64,000 nucleotides of DNA from an uncultured Opitutales bacterium (GCA_900545705.1 URAK01000009.1:62001-126000), one strand, 5' to 3'; counted from the stretch's first letter, positions 53,883-63,762 are shown. A program made the numbers and translations. The notes: generated from the sequence alone by a model not told the origin.

Positions 53883-56020
53883 TTTGCGCCGATGCGCTGC
53901 GAAAGAATTGAGCGGACAACCCCGTTGTCGCCGAAATATTCGAGCACGTCTTCGGGAGTCCAATTCTTTTTGTCGTATGGAACGCTTTTGGAGGGGTTTA
54001 AAAAAGCGTTCCACTTATAGACAAAGTTTCCGTTCAGCGGTCCTGAACTGCGGAAATATAAATTCTGGGTGAGATAATTTACGCGCGGCCTGTCGTTTTT
54101 GAAAAAGTTTTTAAGCTGTGGGTATTTTTTCTGGTAAATGTCGGACTCGATGTCGACCTCTTCTTTAAGGTTGTGCCTCCAAGCGGCGCAGTTTATGTTT
54201 TTAAGCCACCATTCGTCCTCCCACGGGGAGTGTGCGACTCCTACGGCGCAGTCAATAAATACGTTTTTATACGCAGTGTTGTCGTGGCCGCCGTGGTAGT
54301 AGATTGCGGCGATTCCCGCGTTTGTCGAGTCGGGATCGGCGGACTTTATTCGGCAGAATATGTTTTCGCGTATGTCGTACCCGCCGGAGCCGTCGTCGAT
54401 GTACACGCCTCGTATAGTGCATTTGCCGTCTTTTGCGAGGCATTCGGAAAAAAAGTTTTTGCGGATTACATTGCCTTTATGGCTCGGGTTTCGGCCTGTG
54501 TATATTACCCCCATGTCGCTTACGTTTAGGCAGATTCTTTCAAATCTGTTTTTCTCGATAATGAGGTCGTTGCCGCCAAATTGCATTGTGTTGAATGGAT
54601 CGTCGCGGAAGGTGCAGTTAGATACGCGCGCGCCGACGTCATAAATCGAGAGAGACGGGGTATATTTAAGCCCCGCGCTAGAATTTCTATAAAACTCGCA
54701 GTTGAAAACGAGATTTCCCGACGGTGTGAGCGTGCGCCTGTCGCCCCCGCGGATATATGCGCCGCCGAAGGCGTTGTCGTGGATTTTGCAGTTGGAGAGC
54801 GTTATCGAGGAGCTGAATTTGAATGCGGAGTTTTTATTGGCGAGCTCCGGCGGAGGATTTTTTGCGAAAGTTCCAGAGTCGACCGAAAGCGCCACGGTGC
54901 CGAAATTTGAAAATTCGCATGAATCGATATTTACGTTCTTTGATCGGCTTACGAATACGCCCATGCCGCGCGACGGGCCAAAGCGCACATTTTTTATTTT
55001 CAGCCCGTCCGCGTTTTTTATGGCGACAATCGGGCCGGAGAGCATCGAAAATTGCAGTGTGCCGGAGGGAGGGGAATCGAGGGCTATGTAAAAGATTCCG
55101 TTTTTTCTGTCTATAAAAAACTCTCCGTCTTCGTCCAACTCTTCAATGAGGTTTTTTACAAAATATCCGCGCGTGGACAGGTCTTGCCCAAACTTTGGAT
55201 TTTTGGGGTCGGGCAGGCAGCTCATCACTCCGTATATGTGCGGCGAGGAAAGTTTGACCGTCCTGGTTTTTGTGTCGATTTTTTCGATTTTTATTTCGTC
55301 GTCCGCCCAGCCTACGGAAAAGTTTCCGCACGCGTAGGCGTCGCCGGCGCCAATCCATCTTTCGTGGCGGGCGTCGGTATATTCAAATGTGGCCCCGCGC
55401 ACGCGCGTGTCGTCGGAAGGCTCGTCGAAGCCGCGGTTGGTTTTTGACTTCACTTGTCCGGCGTCCAAGACTTTCCCGATTTTTATCAATCCTGAGTTCG
55501 GATATCTGGCAAGCCGCAGCCTCTTGCCGTTTAAGAATGCCTCGATTTCCGGAATGTCTCGCGGGGTCCCGAATCCGCGCTGTTTAAGTTCTCCGTAATC
55601 GGATATTCCAAATTGTTTTAAGTTTAAAAAATATATTTTTGCGGTGCGTTCGGAGGGAAGCTTGGATAGCAGCGACGCTTCGCGGACTTCCGAGAGCTTT
55701 GTGGCGTCGATGTCCGCGCTTCCGCTCAAAATTGTTTTTTTTGAGCCTTCTATTGATATTTTGCGCCCTTTCCAGTCTTTCCCGTCCAACAAAATAGTGT
55801 CGCTTATGCGGTATGTGCCGTCTGAGAGTTTTAATGATATATCCCCTTTATCCGGAAGTTTTAGCGCAAAATTTATTGCGGCTTTTAGTGTTGCAAATGG
55901 CTTTTTCGATGAGCCGTCCGCGGTTTTATCGTCTCCGAGGGGGCTAACGTTTACGGCAATATCTCCAAAAACGTGCGCACAAAAAACAAAGCAAGCAAAA
56001 AACCAAGGCGTAAATCTCAT
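53879..56020 (-). CDS. Secreted right-handed parallel beta-helix protein (possible GH141-like)
   Basis: A 713-residue protein with a signal peptide (MRFTPWFFACFVFCAHVFG); the start at 56020 is chosen for this. A pectate-lyase-like N-terminal segment (PLGDDKTADGSSKKPFATL) is followed by FLNGKRLRLARYPNSG, a motif typical of GH141-type beta-helix enzymes, and about ten beta-helix coils rich in NCTF, NCKI and NVFID-like asparagine ladders (about 360-620). It probably acts on plant or algal polysaccharides. The catalytic residues could not be assigned. It converges with gdx, overlapping by 4 nt. Confidence 0.82.
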   Translation of the reverse strand: MRFTPWFFACFVFCAHVFGDIAVNVSPLGDDKTADGSSKKPFATLKAAINFALKLPDKGDISLKLSDGTYRISDTILLDGKDWKGRKISIEGSKKTILSGSADIDATKLSEVREASLLSKLPSERTAKIYFLNLKQFGISDYGELKQRGFGTPRDIPEIEAFLNGKRLRLARYPNSGLIKIGKVLDAGQVKSKTNRGFDEPSDDTRVRGATFEYTDARHERWIGAGDAYACGNFSVGWADDEIKIEKIDTKTRTVKLSSPHIYGVMSCLPDPKNPKFGQDLSTRGYFVKNLIEELDEDGEFFIDRKNGIFYIALDSPPSGTLQFSMLSGPIVAIKNADGLKIKNVRFGPSRGMGVFVSRSKNVNIDSCEFSNFGTVALSVDSGTFAKNPPPELANKNSAFKFSSSITLSNCKIHDNAFGGAYIRGGDRRTLTPSGNLVFNCEFYRNSSAGLKYTPSLSIYDVGARVSNCTFRDDPFNTMQFGGNDLIIEKNRFERICLNVSDMGVIYTGRNPSHKGNVIRKNFFSECLAKDGKCTIRGVYIDDGSGGYDIRENIFCRIKSADPDSTNAGIAAIYYHGGHDNTAYKNVFIDCAVGVAHSPWEDEWWLKNINCAAWRHNLKEEVDIESDIYQKKYPQLKNFFKNDRPRVNYLTQNLYFRSSGPLNGNFVYKWNAFLNPSKSVPYDKKNWTPEDVLEYFGDNGVVRSILSQRIGAN

Positions 56021-56228
56021 GTGTTCAGTATAGACTGAAAATACGGTAAGATTCAACAAAAATGCCGAGGAATACGGGCAAAATTTTATGCCAAGCAGCT
56101 TAAATTAAAATTCTCCGCGCTTTGGTATGGCGCAATTTATTTTGTAATAGCTTACGAATGCTGCTCCTAAATATTCCGCGCAAAATTAGCGCAAAAAAGT
56201 GCAAATTTTTCGAGAGAAAAAACGCCTG

Positions 56229-57203
56229 TTAGTCTTTGGTTCTCGCGCGGTCGAGCCTATCGACGATAGCAAGGCCTATGCCGGAGCGTTGTGGAATTTG
56301 ACAGTAAATATCGAGGCCGGTTTTGTCGAGCCTTCTAATGAGGGCAAATAGGTTTTTGGCGACTTCTTTGAGGTCGCCGTCTTCGCTCAGCCAATATTCG
56401 TTTTTTTTCGGAGACCCGGGCCGCGCGAGGTATATTATGTTGCCTTGAAAATTCTGTGGAATTTCGCCCGGAGAATTAAAAAGCGACAATCTCGATTTCG
56501 GGCTGTAATGCGACTTCAACATGCCGGGAGCTTGCGGGTGTGCCTCGTTGACTTTAGGGGAAATGTCCAAACTTTCACCTAAAACCTTCTCTATATCTTC
56601 CGGGGGAATAGGGCCAGGTCTGAGAAGCTTCTTAGGAGCGGAAGTCATCATCACGATAGTTGATTCAACTCCGCACGCGCAGCTTCCGCCGTCAAGGACA
56701 AAGTCGATTTTATCTCCGAGCATAGACGCGACGTGCTCGGCCGTTGTGGGGCTTACATATCCGAATGGGTTGGCTGACGGGGCTGCTATGGGCTTTGAAG
56801 CTCTTATAAGGCTCCGCATAACAGGGTGCGAAGGCATTCTGACCGCCACCGTGTCCATTCCAGCCGTAACTATGTCGGGAATCGCCGGGGTCTTTTTTAG
56901 AACCATTGTAAGCGGTCCGGGCCAAAAGGCTTCTGCGAGTTTTTCGGCGTCGGGCGTAAATATGGCTATTTCACGCGCCATGCGCATGTCGCATACATGG
57001 ACAATCAATGGGTCTATAAATGGCCTTCCTTTTGCGGCGAATATTTTTCGCACTGCATCGGGATTTGTGGCGTCGGCGGCAAGCCCGTAAACAGTCTCGG
57101 TGGGGACGCCTCCAATTCCGCCGCGCACAATAAAATCAGCCGCCTCCAGTATATCCGAGGGCGGCCGCTTGAAATCTTCCCGCATTGACGAGACTCTTCC
57201 CAT
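56229..57203 (-). CDS. L-threonylcarbamoyladenylate synthase (Sua5/YwlC type)
   Basis: A 324-residue TsaC-family enzyme that makes threonylcarbamoyl-AMP for t6A37 in tRNA. The YrdC domain has GIGGVPTETVYGLAADA, KGRPFIDPLIVHV, FWPGPLTMVL, SANPFGYVSPT and STIVMM. The extra C-terminal domain of about 100 residues (APGMLKSHYSPKSRL onward) is that of the longer Sua5 form. The start may be at 57203 or the Met six codons later (MREDFKRPPSD). It is 10 nt downstream of rpsR on the same strand. Confidence 0.94.
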   Translation of the reverse strand: MGRVSSMREDFKRPPSDILEAADFIVRGGIGGVPTETVYGLAADATNPDAVRKIFAAKGRPFIDPLIVHVCDMRMAREIAIFTPDAEKLAEAFWPGPLTMVLKKTPAIPDIVTAGMDTVAVRMPSHPVMRSLIRASKPIAAPSANPFGYVSPTTAEHVASMLGDKIDFVLDGGSCACGVESTIVMMTSAPKKLLRPGPIPPEDIEKVLGESLDISPKVNEAHPQAPGMLKSHYSPKSRLSLFNSPGEIPQNFQGNIIYLARPGSPKKNEYWLSEDGDLKEVAKNLFALIRRLDKTGLDIYCQIPQRSGIGLAIVDRLDRARTKD

Positions 57204-57213
57204 TGAGGGAAAA

Positions 57214-57399
57214 TTACTTCATCAGAAGCATGTTGCGGGCATGCTTTATTGTCTTTTTGACGTGGCGCTGTTCCTTAGCCGTAAGACCAGTAAACTTGCG
57301 GGGAAGTATTTTGCCCGTTTCTGTGACATAACGGTTCAGCGCTTCGGTTTCGATGAAGCCGATTTCTGTGACTTTCTTTTTATTTGATTCTTCTGCCAT
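57214..57399 (-). CDS. rpsR: 30S ribosomal protein S18
   Basis: A 61-residue basic protein; GKILPRKFTGLTAKEQRHVKKTIKHARNM is the S18 signature, the part that binds the 16S platform next to S6. It is short, with a truncated N terminus relative to many S18 proteins, and lacks zinc-ligand cysteines. The usual neighbours rpsF, ssb and rplI are absent; instead tsaC/sua5 follows directly. Confidence 0.95.
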   Translation of the reverse strand: MAEESNKKKVTEIGFIETEALNRYVTETGKILPRKFTGLTAKEQRHVKKTIKHARNMLLMK

Positions 57400-57639
57400 G
57401 TTTTTTTGTGCTTTTGCGTAAATTGTAATTTTGATTCCCGCAAGCGCTAAGTCGGAATAATATGCCTACTAAGCGATGCGCAAATTCTGCGTAAAAAATA
57501 ATGCCAAGAGATTTTGGCCGGCTGAATTCGTATGGCAAGACTTTTTTTTCTCTTTTTTATTTAACATTTTTTGGCGACGGTAGTCTAATTAGAAATTAGT
57601 CTTGTGTATGGTGCGCACGACTGCAATATCAGCCGAAAT

Positions 57640-59406
57640 ATGAATTTTTCTACTTTAAAAACAGAATACGTCTCTCCGTGGCGGGATTTGCTCATAATAT
57701 TTCTCGTTTCATGCGTATTGTATATGTCGCTTGGGTTTACAAGGCCTCTCGCGAGCCCCGACGAAGGCAGATATACTGAAATACCCCGCGAAATGTTGGA
57801 GTATTCGGATATGGTGACTCCGCGCCTAAACGACATGCCCTATTTCTATAAGCCACCGATGTTTTATTGGATGCAGGCGGCCTCGCTGAAGGCGTTCGGA
57901 GTCAACCTCTTTTCCGCCAGGCTCGCAAACTCACTCATGGCGGTTTTCGGAATTTGCGCCGCATATTGCGCGGCTCGCGTTCTATATGGAAGGAGGGCGG
58001 GGATACTATCCGCAGCATTCCTTGCGACTTTCCTGCTTTATTACGCGCTCGGGCAGATTGTGACGCTCGATATGGCTGTTTCGGTTTTCATATCGGCTGC
58101 AATGTTTTGTTTTATAATAGCCCTCAAAAGCTCCGGGGCGCGGAGGGGGATTCTAACAATCGGATTTTTTGCCTTCTGCGCGCTTGCCGTCATGACAAAA
58201 GGGCTTATTGGTGTTCTTATACCGGGTGCCACAATTTTTATATATGCGCTTATAACCGGGCCTTTCGACTTCCTAAAAAGCCTAAAAAAGTCGGATACAC
58301 TTTGGATTTTCGCGGGGGTAGCGGTTTTCTTGGCGATAGCTTTGCCGTGGCATTTTCTCGCAGCGGCGGCGAATCCGCCCTATTCGGGCTCGGAGGGAAT
58401 TGTCTCAAAAAATCCGGAGGGACAGGGGTTCTTCTGGTATTACATCATACATGAACACATTTTAAGATTTGTTGACACTGATACTTCCAATCGCCCTCAG
58501 CCATTCTGGTTCTTTTTCGCAATCGTTCCGGTAGGGCTAATCCCTTGGATTGTCTTCTTGCCGGCGGTGGTTCGACGCTCTATCGCAAACGGATGGCGCG
58601 CTTTGCGGCGAGAAAATCCTGAGCTGATCTTTTTCTGGGTGTGGATTGCGTTTGTGGTGCTTTTCTTCTCGATTTCCCGCTCAAAGCTCGTGCCGTACAT
58701 CATTCCGGTTTATCCGGCGTTCGCGATTTTATTCGGAGAGTGGCTTTCAAAAAACTGGTCGGAAAAAATTGACTTTACGAAAACCGCTAAATGGCTTTTC
58801 GCGGTGTTGCCAATAGTCGGCGCGATAGCGTCTCCCATTGCTTGCGCAGTTTTAATATCAAAAGGCAAAATTGACGACACTATTACGGCGTGGATTATGT
58901 TTGGCGCGCTGTCTTTTTACATGGTCGTTTCCGCCGCAATTATGATAGCCGTTCTCCGCGGCGGCGACGATAGAAAATTCTTTGTTTTGGCTTTTGCGTT
59001 GTCGGCGATATTTCTGCTCTTTTTCAATCCCGTAGGGCGGTTTGCCCAGCGCCCGAGCGCAAGACCTTTGGCGGAGCAGATTCTTGCGGAATCCCCGTCT
59101 TCTGAGGTCGCGATAGTCTTCGACTACAATTATTTTCAGGATTTGCCGGTGTGGCTCGGCAGAACTGTGCTGCTCGTGGGAAATCCGCCTACAGAGCAAT
59201 CCTTCGGGTATATGCGTGGAAGGAACGCGTACGACCCAAAATTCTTTGATTCCGCAAAAGAGTTTGGAGACTTCGCAAGGAAGTCCGAAAAACCGGTCTA
59301 TGTAATCGTGCGCGAACGGGACATTCACAGAATATCCGAGGCTAACCTCAATCTTGAAAAACTTGGCGAAAACATCGACATGCTCCTTCTGAGGGTTAAA
59401 AAATAA
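57640..59406 (+). CDS. ArnT/PMT-like lipid-linked-sugar glycosyltransferase (GT83 type)
   Basis: A 588-residue inner-membrane protein with about 11-12 hydrophobic segments. The first periplasmic loop contains SPDEGRYTEIPREML with the acidic pair expected for the catalytic site, and MPYFYKPPMFYWMQA follows, both typical of ArnT and related mannosyltransferases. The start at 57640 (MNFSTLKTEYVSPWRD) fits family N termini better than the upstream in-frame ATG. It would move a polyprenyl-phosphate sugar onto lipid A or a similar acceptor. The donor is not known. It overlaps the next gene by 1 nt, so the next two genes are co-translated. Confidence 0.9.
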   Translation: MNFSTLKTEYVSPWRDLLIIFLVSCVLYMSLGFTRPLASPDEGRYTEIPREMLEYSDMVTPRLNDMPYFYKPPMFYWMQAASLKAFGVNLFSARLANSLMAVFGICAAYCAARVLYGRRAGILSAAFLATFLLYYALGQIVTLDMAVSVFISAAMFCFIIALKSSGARRGILTIGFFAFCALAVMTKGLIGVLIPGATIFIYALITGPFDFLKSLKKSDTLWIFAGVAVFLAIALPWHFLAAAANPPYSGSEGIVSKNPEGQGFFWYYIIHEHILRFVDTDTSNRPQPFWFFFAIVPVGLIPWIVFLPAVVRRSIANGWRALRRENPELIFFWVWIAFVVLFFSISRSKLVPYIIPVYPAFAILFGEWLSKNWSEKIDFTKTAKWLFAVLPIVGAIASPIACAVLISKGKIDDTITAWIMFGALSFYMVVSAAIMIAVLRGGDDRKFFVLAFALSAIFLLFFNPVGRFAQRPSARPLAEQILAESPSSEVAIVFDYNYFQDLPVWLGRTVLLVGNPPTEQSFGYMRGRNAYDPKFFDSAKEFGDFARKSEKPVYVIVRERDIHRISEANLNLEKLGENIDMLLLRVKK

Positions 59407-60134
59407 TGGATTCAAAAAAAGAGAACAAGCCGGAAAACCCGTGGCTGAATCTGGGATTTAACATCGTCCTTCCGAGTTTTCTTCTAATCAAGGGCCGCAA
59501 ACTCTTCGAGAGCGTCGGGATAATGGGGGAAAATGTGGACGCCCAAGTTTTTGTTTTTGCGCTGGCGTTCCCGATTGCCTACGGCATTTGGGACTTGGCG
59601 CGCAGGCGCAAATTCAATATTTTTTCGGTTATAGGGGTGCTGAGCGTCATTCTCACAGGCGGGATAGGGCTTATGAAGATGTCGCGCGAGTGGATTATTG
59701 TGAAGGAGGGGCTCGTGCCGCTTGTCCTCGGGGCAGCGGTATTGCTTACGGTTTTCACGCGGCGCCCGCTCGCAAAGATGATAATGCTCAACGAAAGCGT
59801 TGTAGACCTTCCAAAAATTGAGGCCGCGCTCGACGAGCGCGGCACGCGCGAAAAGTTCGACGAAGCCCTGAAAAAGGCGACTTGGTGGGTGGCGGCGTCT
59901 TTCCTGCTAAGCTCGGTTTTAAACTTTGCGCTTGCGGCGTACATATTTAAAAGCCCAACGGGAACCGAGGCGTTTAATGAGGAGGTTGGGAAAATGACGG
60001 CGCTTTCCTTCCCTGTGATAGCGCTGCCCACTATGGCGGTTTTGTTTTACGCGATGTACAGGCTATTCGGCGCAATGGGAGAATGCACGGGGTTGTCTCT
60101 TGAAGACGCAATATTGAAGCGCGATAAAAAATGA
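59406..60134 (+). CDS. VC0807-family membrane protein
   Basis: A 242-residue protein with about six hydrophobic segments. PWLNLGFNIVLPSFLLIKG at the start, AYGIWDLARRRKFNIFSVIGVLSV in the middle and TWWVAASFLLSSVLNFALA near the end fit the VC0807 family of unknown function. It starts within the stop codon of the ArnT-like gene (TAATG) and overlaps the next gene by 4 nt, so it is strictly coupled to both. A role with the glycosyltransferase is possible but not shown. Confidence 0.82.
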   Translation: MDSKKENKPENPWLNLGFNIVLPSFLLIKGRKLFESVGIMGENVDAQVFVFALAFPIAYGIWDLARRRKFNIFSVIGVLSVILTGGIGLMKMSREWIIVKEGLVPLVLGAAVLLTVFTRRPLAKMIMLNESVVDLPKIEAALDERGTREKFDEALKKATWWVAASFLLSSVLNFALAAYIFKSPTGTEAFNEEVGKMTALSFPVIALPTMAVLFYAMYRLFGAMGECTGLSLEDAILKRDKK

Positions 60135-60988
60135 AGTTTTTTTTCATGGTTTTGTGCGCGGCGCTCTTTTCATATTGCGCGTTTGCGCGGGAGGTTGCAG
60201 ACGCGTCTGGAAGGACTTTTGACTTCGACGCTCCCCCCACTGCGGCGACTGTCGTTCCAAACATATCGCAAGAAGTGTATGCTATAGGCGCGCAGGATTT
60301 TCTTTTGGGCAATTCAAACTATTGCATTTATCCTGAGGACGCAAAATATAAGCCAAAGCTCGGCGGGCTTCTCAATCCCGACTACGAGAAGATTGCAAAG
60401 GCTGCGCCGGAGATATTCCTCTTGCCACTCAGCCCGACGGGAAGGGCGATTGCGCGCAGGTTGGAGTCGGTCGGCGTGCGGCCATTTTTTCTGAATACTG
60501 AGGGAATAGAGAATGTTTCGAAGGATATTTTGCTGCTCGGAAAAGTTTTTTTTAAAGACGCGGCCGCGGAAAAAATAGCGCGCGATTTTGATGCAGAAAT
60601 TCGCGACGAGCGCGGAAGACAGGCAGGGCGGGGAAGGAAGGCCCTGTTTATGTTTGGCAATATGGCGGCAGGAAGGGGATCTTTTGTCGGTGGGTTGCTC
60701 GGCGCGTGCGGGCTTAAAAATTGTGCTGACGCTGCGGGCGCGCCGTGGCCGGTATTGTCCCGAGAATTTATAGTATCTGCCGCTCCCGAGATAATTTTTG
60801 CGGAGGTTGTTAAAGACGGCGATGGGAAGGCTTTATTGAAGCGCTTCAAGGAAGACCCCGCGTGGGCGTCGACTCCGGCAGTCAAGAATTCGATGATTTG
60901 CTTCATAAGCAGGGATATTGCAACAATTCCGAGTCCCCGTGTTTTGGAGGCGCTTAGAATAATGCGCGCTTTTTGCGCGAAAAATTGA
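60131..60988 (+). CDS. Periplasmic binding protein, BtuF/FhuD-like (metal-chelate type)
   Basis: A 285-residue protein with a signal peptide (residues 1-19, ending AFA). The two-lobe metal-chelate binding fold is seen in VVPNISQEVYAIGAQDFLLGN, then YEKIAKAAPEIFLL, a long connecting helix, and AAPEIIFAEV. Relatives bind cobalamin, haem or ferric siderophores and feed ABC importers, but no permease or ATPase gene is adjacent. It overlaps the VC0807-family gene by 4 nt. The ligand is unknown. Confidence 0.87.
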   Translation: MKFFFMVLCAALFSYCAFAREVADASGRTFDFDAPPTAATVVPNISQEVYAIGAQDFLLGNSNYCIYPEDAKYKPKLGGLLNPDYEKIAKAAPEIFLLPLSPTGRAIARRLESVGVRPFFLNTEGIENVSKDILLLGKVFFKDAAAEKIARDFDAEIRDERGRQAGRGRKALFMFGNMAAGRGSFVGGLLGACGLKNCADAAGAPWPVLSREFIVSAAPEIIFAEVVKDGDGKALLKRFKEDPAWASTPAVKNSMICFISRDIATIPSPRVLEALRIMRAFCAKN

Positions 60989-61275
60989 CTATTTGCAAGT
61001 TTCGAGGCTGCTTTTCTTTTTTGCAAAAATCTCGCGCAATGCCCGGGGTTATTGAAAGGCTTGTGAAAATTGGCGGTTAGGCAGGCGCGATATTGCGGCG
61101 CATGCTTTTGAGCTTGTGGCCGTCTGAAAGTTTGCCCGCGCGGCAATAGGCGCATAAGTCGGGAATTTTTCAGCTTAGTTTATTTTATATGCCCAAAAAT
61201 AAAACATTGCTGTCCATATTTTGAGAAATATTTTTGTAGCTTGCAAAAATTCGGAAAGAGTGGAAAACTAAAATT

Positions 61276-62928
61276 ATGAAACATATAATATCGCTATTGT
61301 TATCCGTTTTTATTTTATCGTTCTATGCGCGGGCGGAAATATCGCCGTCAAAAGTTTTTATTGTTGCGAACTCGGACGATGCGGACTCGCTTGCGATTGC
61401 AGAATTTTATGCGGCTGCCCGCGGTGTGCCGAAAGGCAACATAATATCTCTCCCAATGCCAAATAATGGGAAAATCTCGAGGTCGGAATATTTTGAAAAA
61501 ATAGAAAATCCCCTCGTATCTGAGCTTGCGAAAAAGGGTGCTTTGAAGGTCTACAAACTCGGCTCAAAGGAAGCCTCTGGAAGGGAAATGTATTCTTATA
61601 TTTCGCATGATATAGATTTTCTGGTCTTGTGCAGGGGAGTTCCATGGGGAATAAATCCGACTCCCGGCTCTCCCGCGCCGAATCCCCCGAAGTCATTTAG
61701 CGACGCAGCAAGCGTGGATTCTGAAATATCGGGAAGGTTTGTGTCTTCAAAGTCGTTTGCGGGGTTTGTGAAGAACCCGCTTTTTAACAATTATTCATGG
61801 GCAATGACACCCTCGATAACTGGCACAATTCCCGTGGCAAGGCTCGACGGGGCTTCGCGCGCAGACGTTGAGGCCGCAGTGAAAAACGCTCTTGAAGCCG
61901 AAAAAAAAGGCGTGCGCGGAAGGGTTTACATAGACGAGTCGAAACGCGAAAAGACTGGCGACAAATGGCTTGAGACGGCCGGTAAAATTTTATCCGCGGC
62001 GGGGTTTGATGTCTCGGAGAACACAGAGCCGCGGCTTTTCGGGTTCGCTGACCGAATGGACGCCCCCGCATTCTACTTCGGCTGGTACGCCTTTAATCCG
62101 TCCGGATATTTTGCCGACAAAAACTTCAAATTTCCCGCAGGCGCAACTGCTCTCCACATATATTCGTTTAGCGCCGCAAATATGCGCGACCGCAACTCTT
62201 GGACGCCCGCCTTTACGGCTGAGGGGGCCTCCGCCACTTTTGGCAACGTGTACGAGCCATATCTCGGCGGGACACACTACCCGCACGTTTATGCCCTTGC
62301 CCTTGCGCGGGGAATGAGCGCGGGCGAGGCGGCAACTGCGGCGATGCCGTTTTTGAGCTGGCAGGGCGTGTTTGTCGGCGACCCAATGTTTAAGCCTTTC
62401 AAGACGGATTTAAAAAAACAGATGGAAAATATAGACGCGGGTGAAATCGACGAATTGTCGCAATATTCCGTAATTAGAATGATAAATTCCATATCGAAAA
62501 AGAGTGGGGCGCGTGCGGCGTTTGACTACGCCTCAAAATATGTTGGGAAAATGCCGGACGCTGCGCTGCTATGGAAGCTTTCGCAGCTCGCGGCGGCGGA
62601 CAAGAACACGCCGGCTTCCGAGCAACTCGCAAGAGACGCGCTCTCGCGCGACATATATTCCAAGGTTTCCGACAGGGGGCTTGCGCTTGAAATATGCTCA
62701 TACCTAATACCGCTTTCGCAGTCATCGCGCGAGGCCGCGCGCGGTTCGCTCGAACGCCTTGCGGGGCTTTCGGAAGACGGTGAATATCTTGTTGCAGTTG
62801 CGAAGCTTGCAAAAGAGCTTTCAAAACGCGAGGAGCTCGGAGGGAAACTCGTAGGTGTTGTCAAGCGGGCGGACGCTTACGTGGCGCAAAAGGCGATGGA
62901 GAGGGAGAAGAAAAATGCTAAGAAATAA
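61276..62928 (+). CDS. TIGR03790-family secreted protein
   Basis: A 550-residue protein with a signal peptide ending ARA. The TIGR03790 hallmarks follow: KVFIVANSDDADSLAIAEFYAAARGVPKGNIISL, then DFLVLCRGVPWGI, GTIPVARLDGAS, and GGTHYPHVYALALARGMS. The family is mostly found in Verrucomicrobiota, Planctomycetota and Acidobacteriota and has no known function. The C-terminal 150 residues are helical, TPR-like. It is 287 nt after the binding-protein gene and 63 nt before the C39-like gene. Confidence 0.88.
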   Translation: MKHIISLLLSVFILSFYARAEISPSKVFIVANSDDADSLAIAEFYAAARGVPKGNIISLPMPNNGKISRSEYFEKIENPLVSELAKKGALKVYKLGSKEASGREMYSYISHDIDFLVLCRGVPWGINPTPGSPAPNPPKSFSDAASVDSEISGRFVSSKSFAGFVKNPLFNNYSWAMTPSITGTIPVARLDGASRADVEAAVKNALEAEKKGVRGRVYIDESKREKTGDKWLETAGKILSAAGFDVSENTEPRLFGFADRMDAPAFYFGWYAFNPSGYFADKNFKFPAGATALHIYSFSAANMRDRNSWTPAFTAEGASATFGNVYEPYLGGTHYPHVYALALARGMSAGEAATAAMPFLSWQGVFVGDPMFKPFKTDLKKQMENIDAGEIDELSQYSVIRMINSISKKSGARAAFDYASKYVGKMPDAALLWKLSQLAAADKNTPASEQLARDALSRDIYSKVSDRGLALEICSYLIPLSQSSREAARGSLERLAGLSEDGEYLVAVAKLAKELSKREELGGKLVGVVKRADAYVAQKAMEREKKNAKK

Positions 62929-62991
62929 ACGCAAGGTTTGATTGACTTTTAGATAAAAATTATTTTTTATAGACAAAGAAGGAGAATAATT

Positions 62992-63726
62992 ATGAATTTG
63001 AAAATTTTTACAGCGGGTTTACTTTCTATATTTTTTTCTGCCTCTTGCCTCTTCGCGGCTGGGCCAGATGCCGGCAAGAGTAAAACAGACATGAAGGCCG
63101 AGTTTAAAACGCGCGTCACCAAAAACGATTTTGGAGACATTTTTATATCGAAGCTTCCAGATTTGCCCGACAAATCCAAGGTGAAGGATTTGAATGTAAT
63201 CGGAACAACAATGCTCGTATTCATTTCGTATGTGGACAATGAGCTGGACTTCGACAAGCTGAACGACTCCATGGCGAAGTCGTCTGGAGCAATAGACAAA
63301 AAAGGCAACCGCAAAAGTAGCGTCCCGATTGACGGATTGATAGCTGGTGCGAATAAATATTTGTCGTCAAAAAATATGGGGCTTCAAAAGGTCGGGTACA
63401 CTGCCAACAATTTCCGACAGAGGCTGGAAGACGGAGTTCCAATTCTGTGCTGGCTGGCGGTTTCGGACCTCTATGAAGGCGATTTCACAAACAGAATGGC
63501 GGAAAGAAAGGCGGCAAAATCGCCCGATGATTGGTCGAAGGCTCTAAGAAAGCTCGAAAAGAAAAGAATAAACGCGCGCGGAACTATGTATTCGCAAGCG
63601 CTCATTATGGGCTTTAACAAGGAGACGGACGAATATCTAATCGCGGGATTGTTCGAGAAGCCGATATGGATAACCGAGAGGGAACTTAAAAATCTCCTCT
63701 TAAACGGATTCATTTTAAGATATTAG
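62992..63726 (+). CDS. Secreted, probably degenerate C39-like (papain-fold) protein
   Basis: A 244-residue protein with a signal peptide ending LFAA and a very good ribosome-binding site (AAGGAG). The ordering VSYVDNELDFDKL, QRLEDGVPILCWLAV and ALIMGFNKETDEYLIAGLF resembles C39-like peptidases, where the second block reads DxGxPVLxG and the third HxxLIIGYN. The catalytic Cys and His positions appear replaced (Thr/Met region and Gln/Ala), so it is probably an inactive relative or a binder. The call is tentative. It is followed by a strong terminator. Confidence 0.6.
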   Translation: MNLKIFTAGLLSIFFSASCLFAAGPDAGKSKTDMKAEFKTRVTKNDFGDIFISKLPDLPDKSKVKDLNVIGTTMLVFISYVDNELDFDKLNDSMAKSSGAIDKKGNRKSSVPIDGLIAGANKYLSSKNMGLQKVGYTANNFRQRLEDGVPILCWLAVSDLYEGDFTNRMAERKAAKSPDDWSKALRKLEKKRINARGTMYSQALIMGFNKETDEYLIAGLFEKPIWITERELKNLLLNGFILRY

Positions 63727-63734
63727 CAAAGCAT

Positions 63735-63762
63735 AAAAAACTCCGCAAAGCGGAGTTTTTTT
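63735..63762 (+). terminator. Rho-independent terminator after the C39-like gene
   Basis: A stem of AAAAAACTCCGC with GCGGAGTTTTTT around an AAA loop and a T run, 9 nt after the stop codon. Confidence 0.93.
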
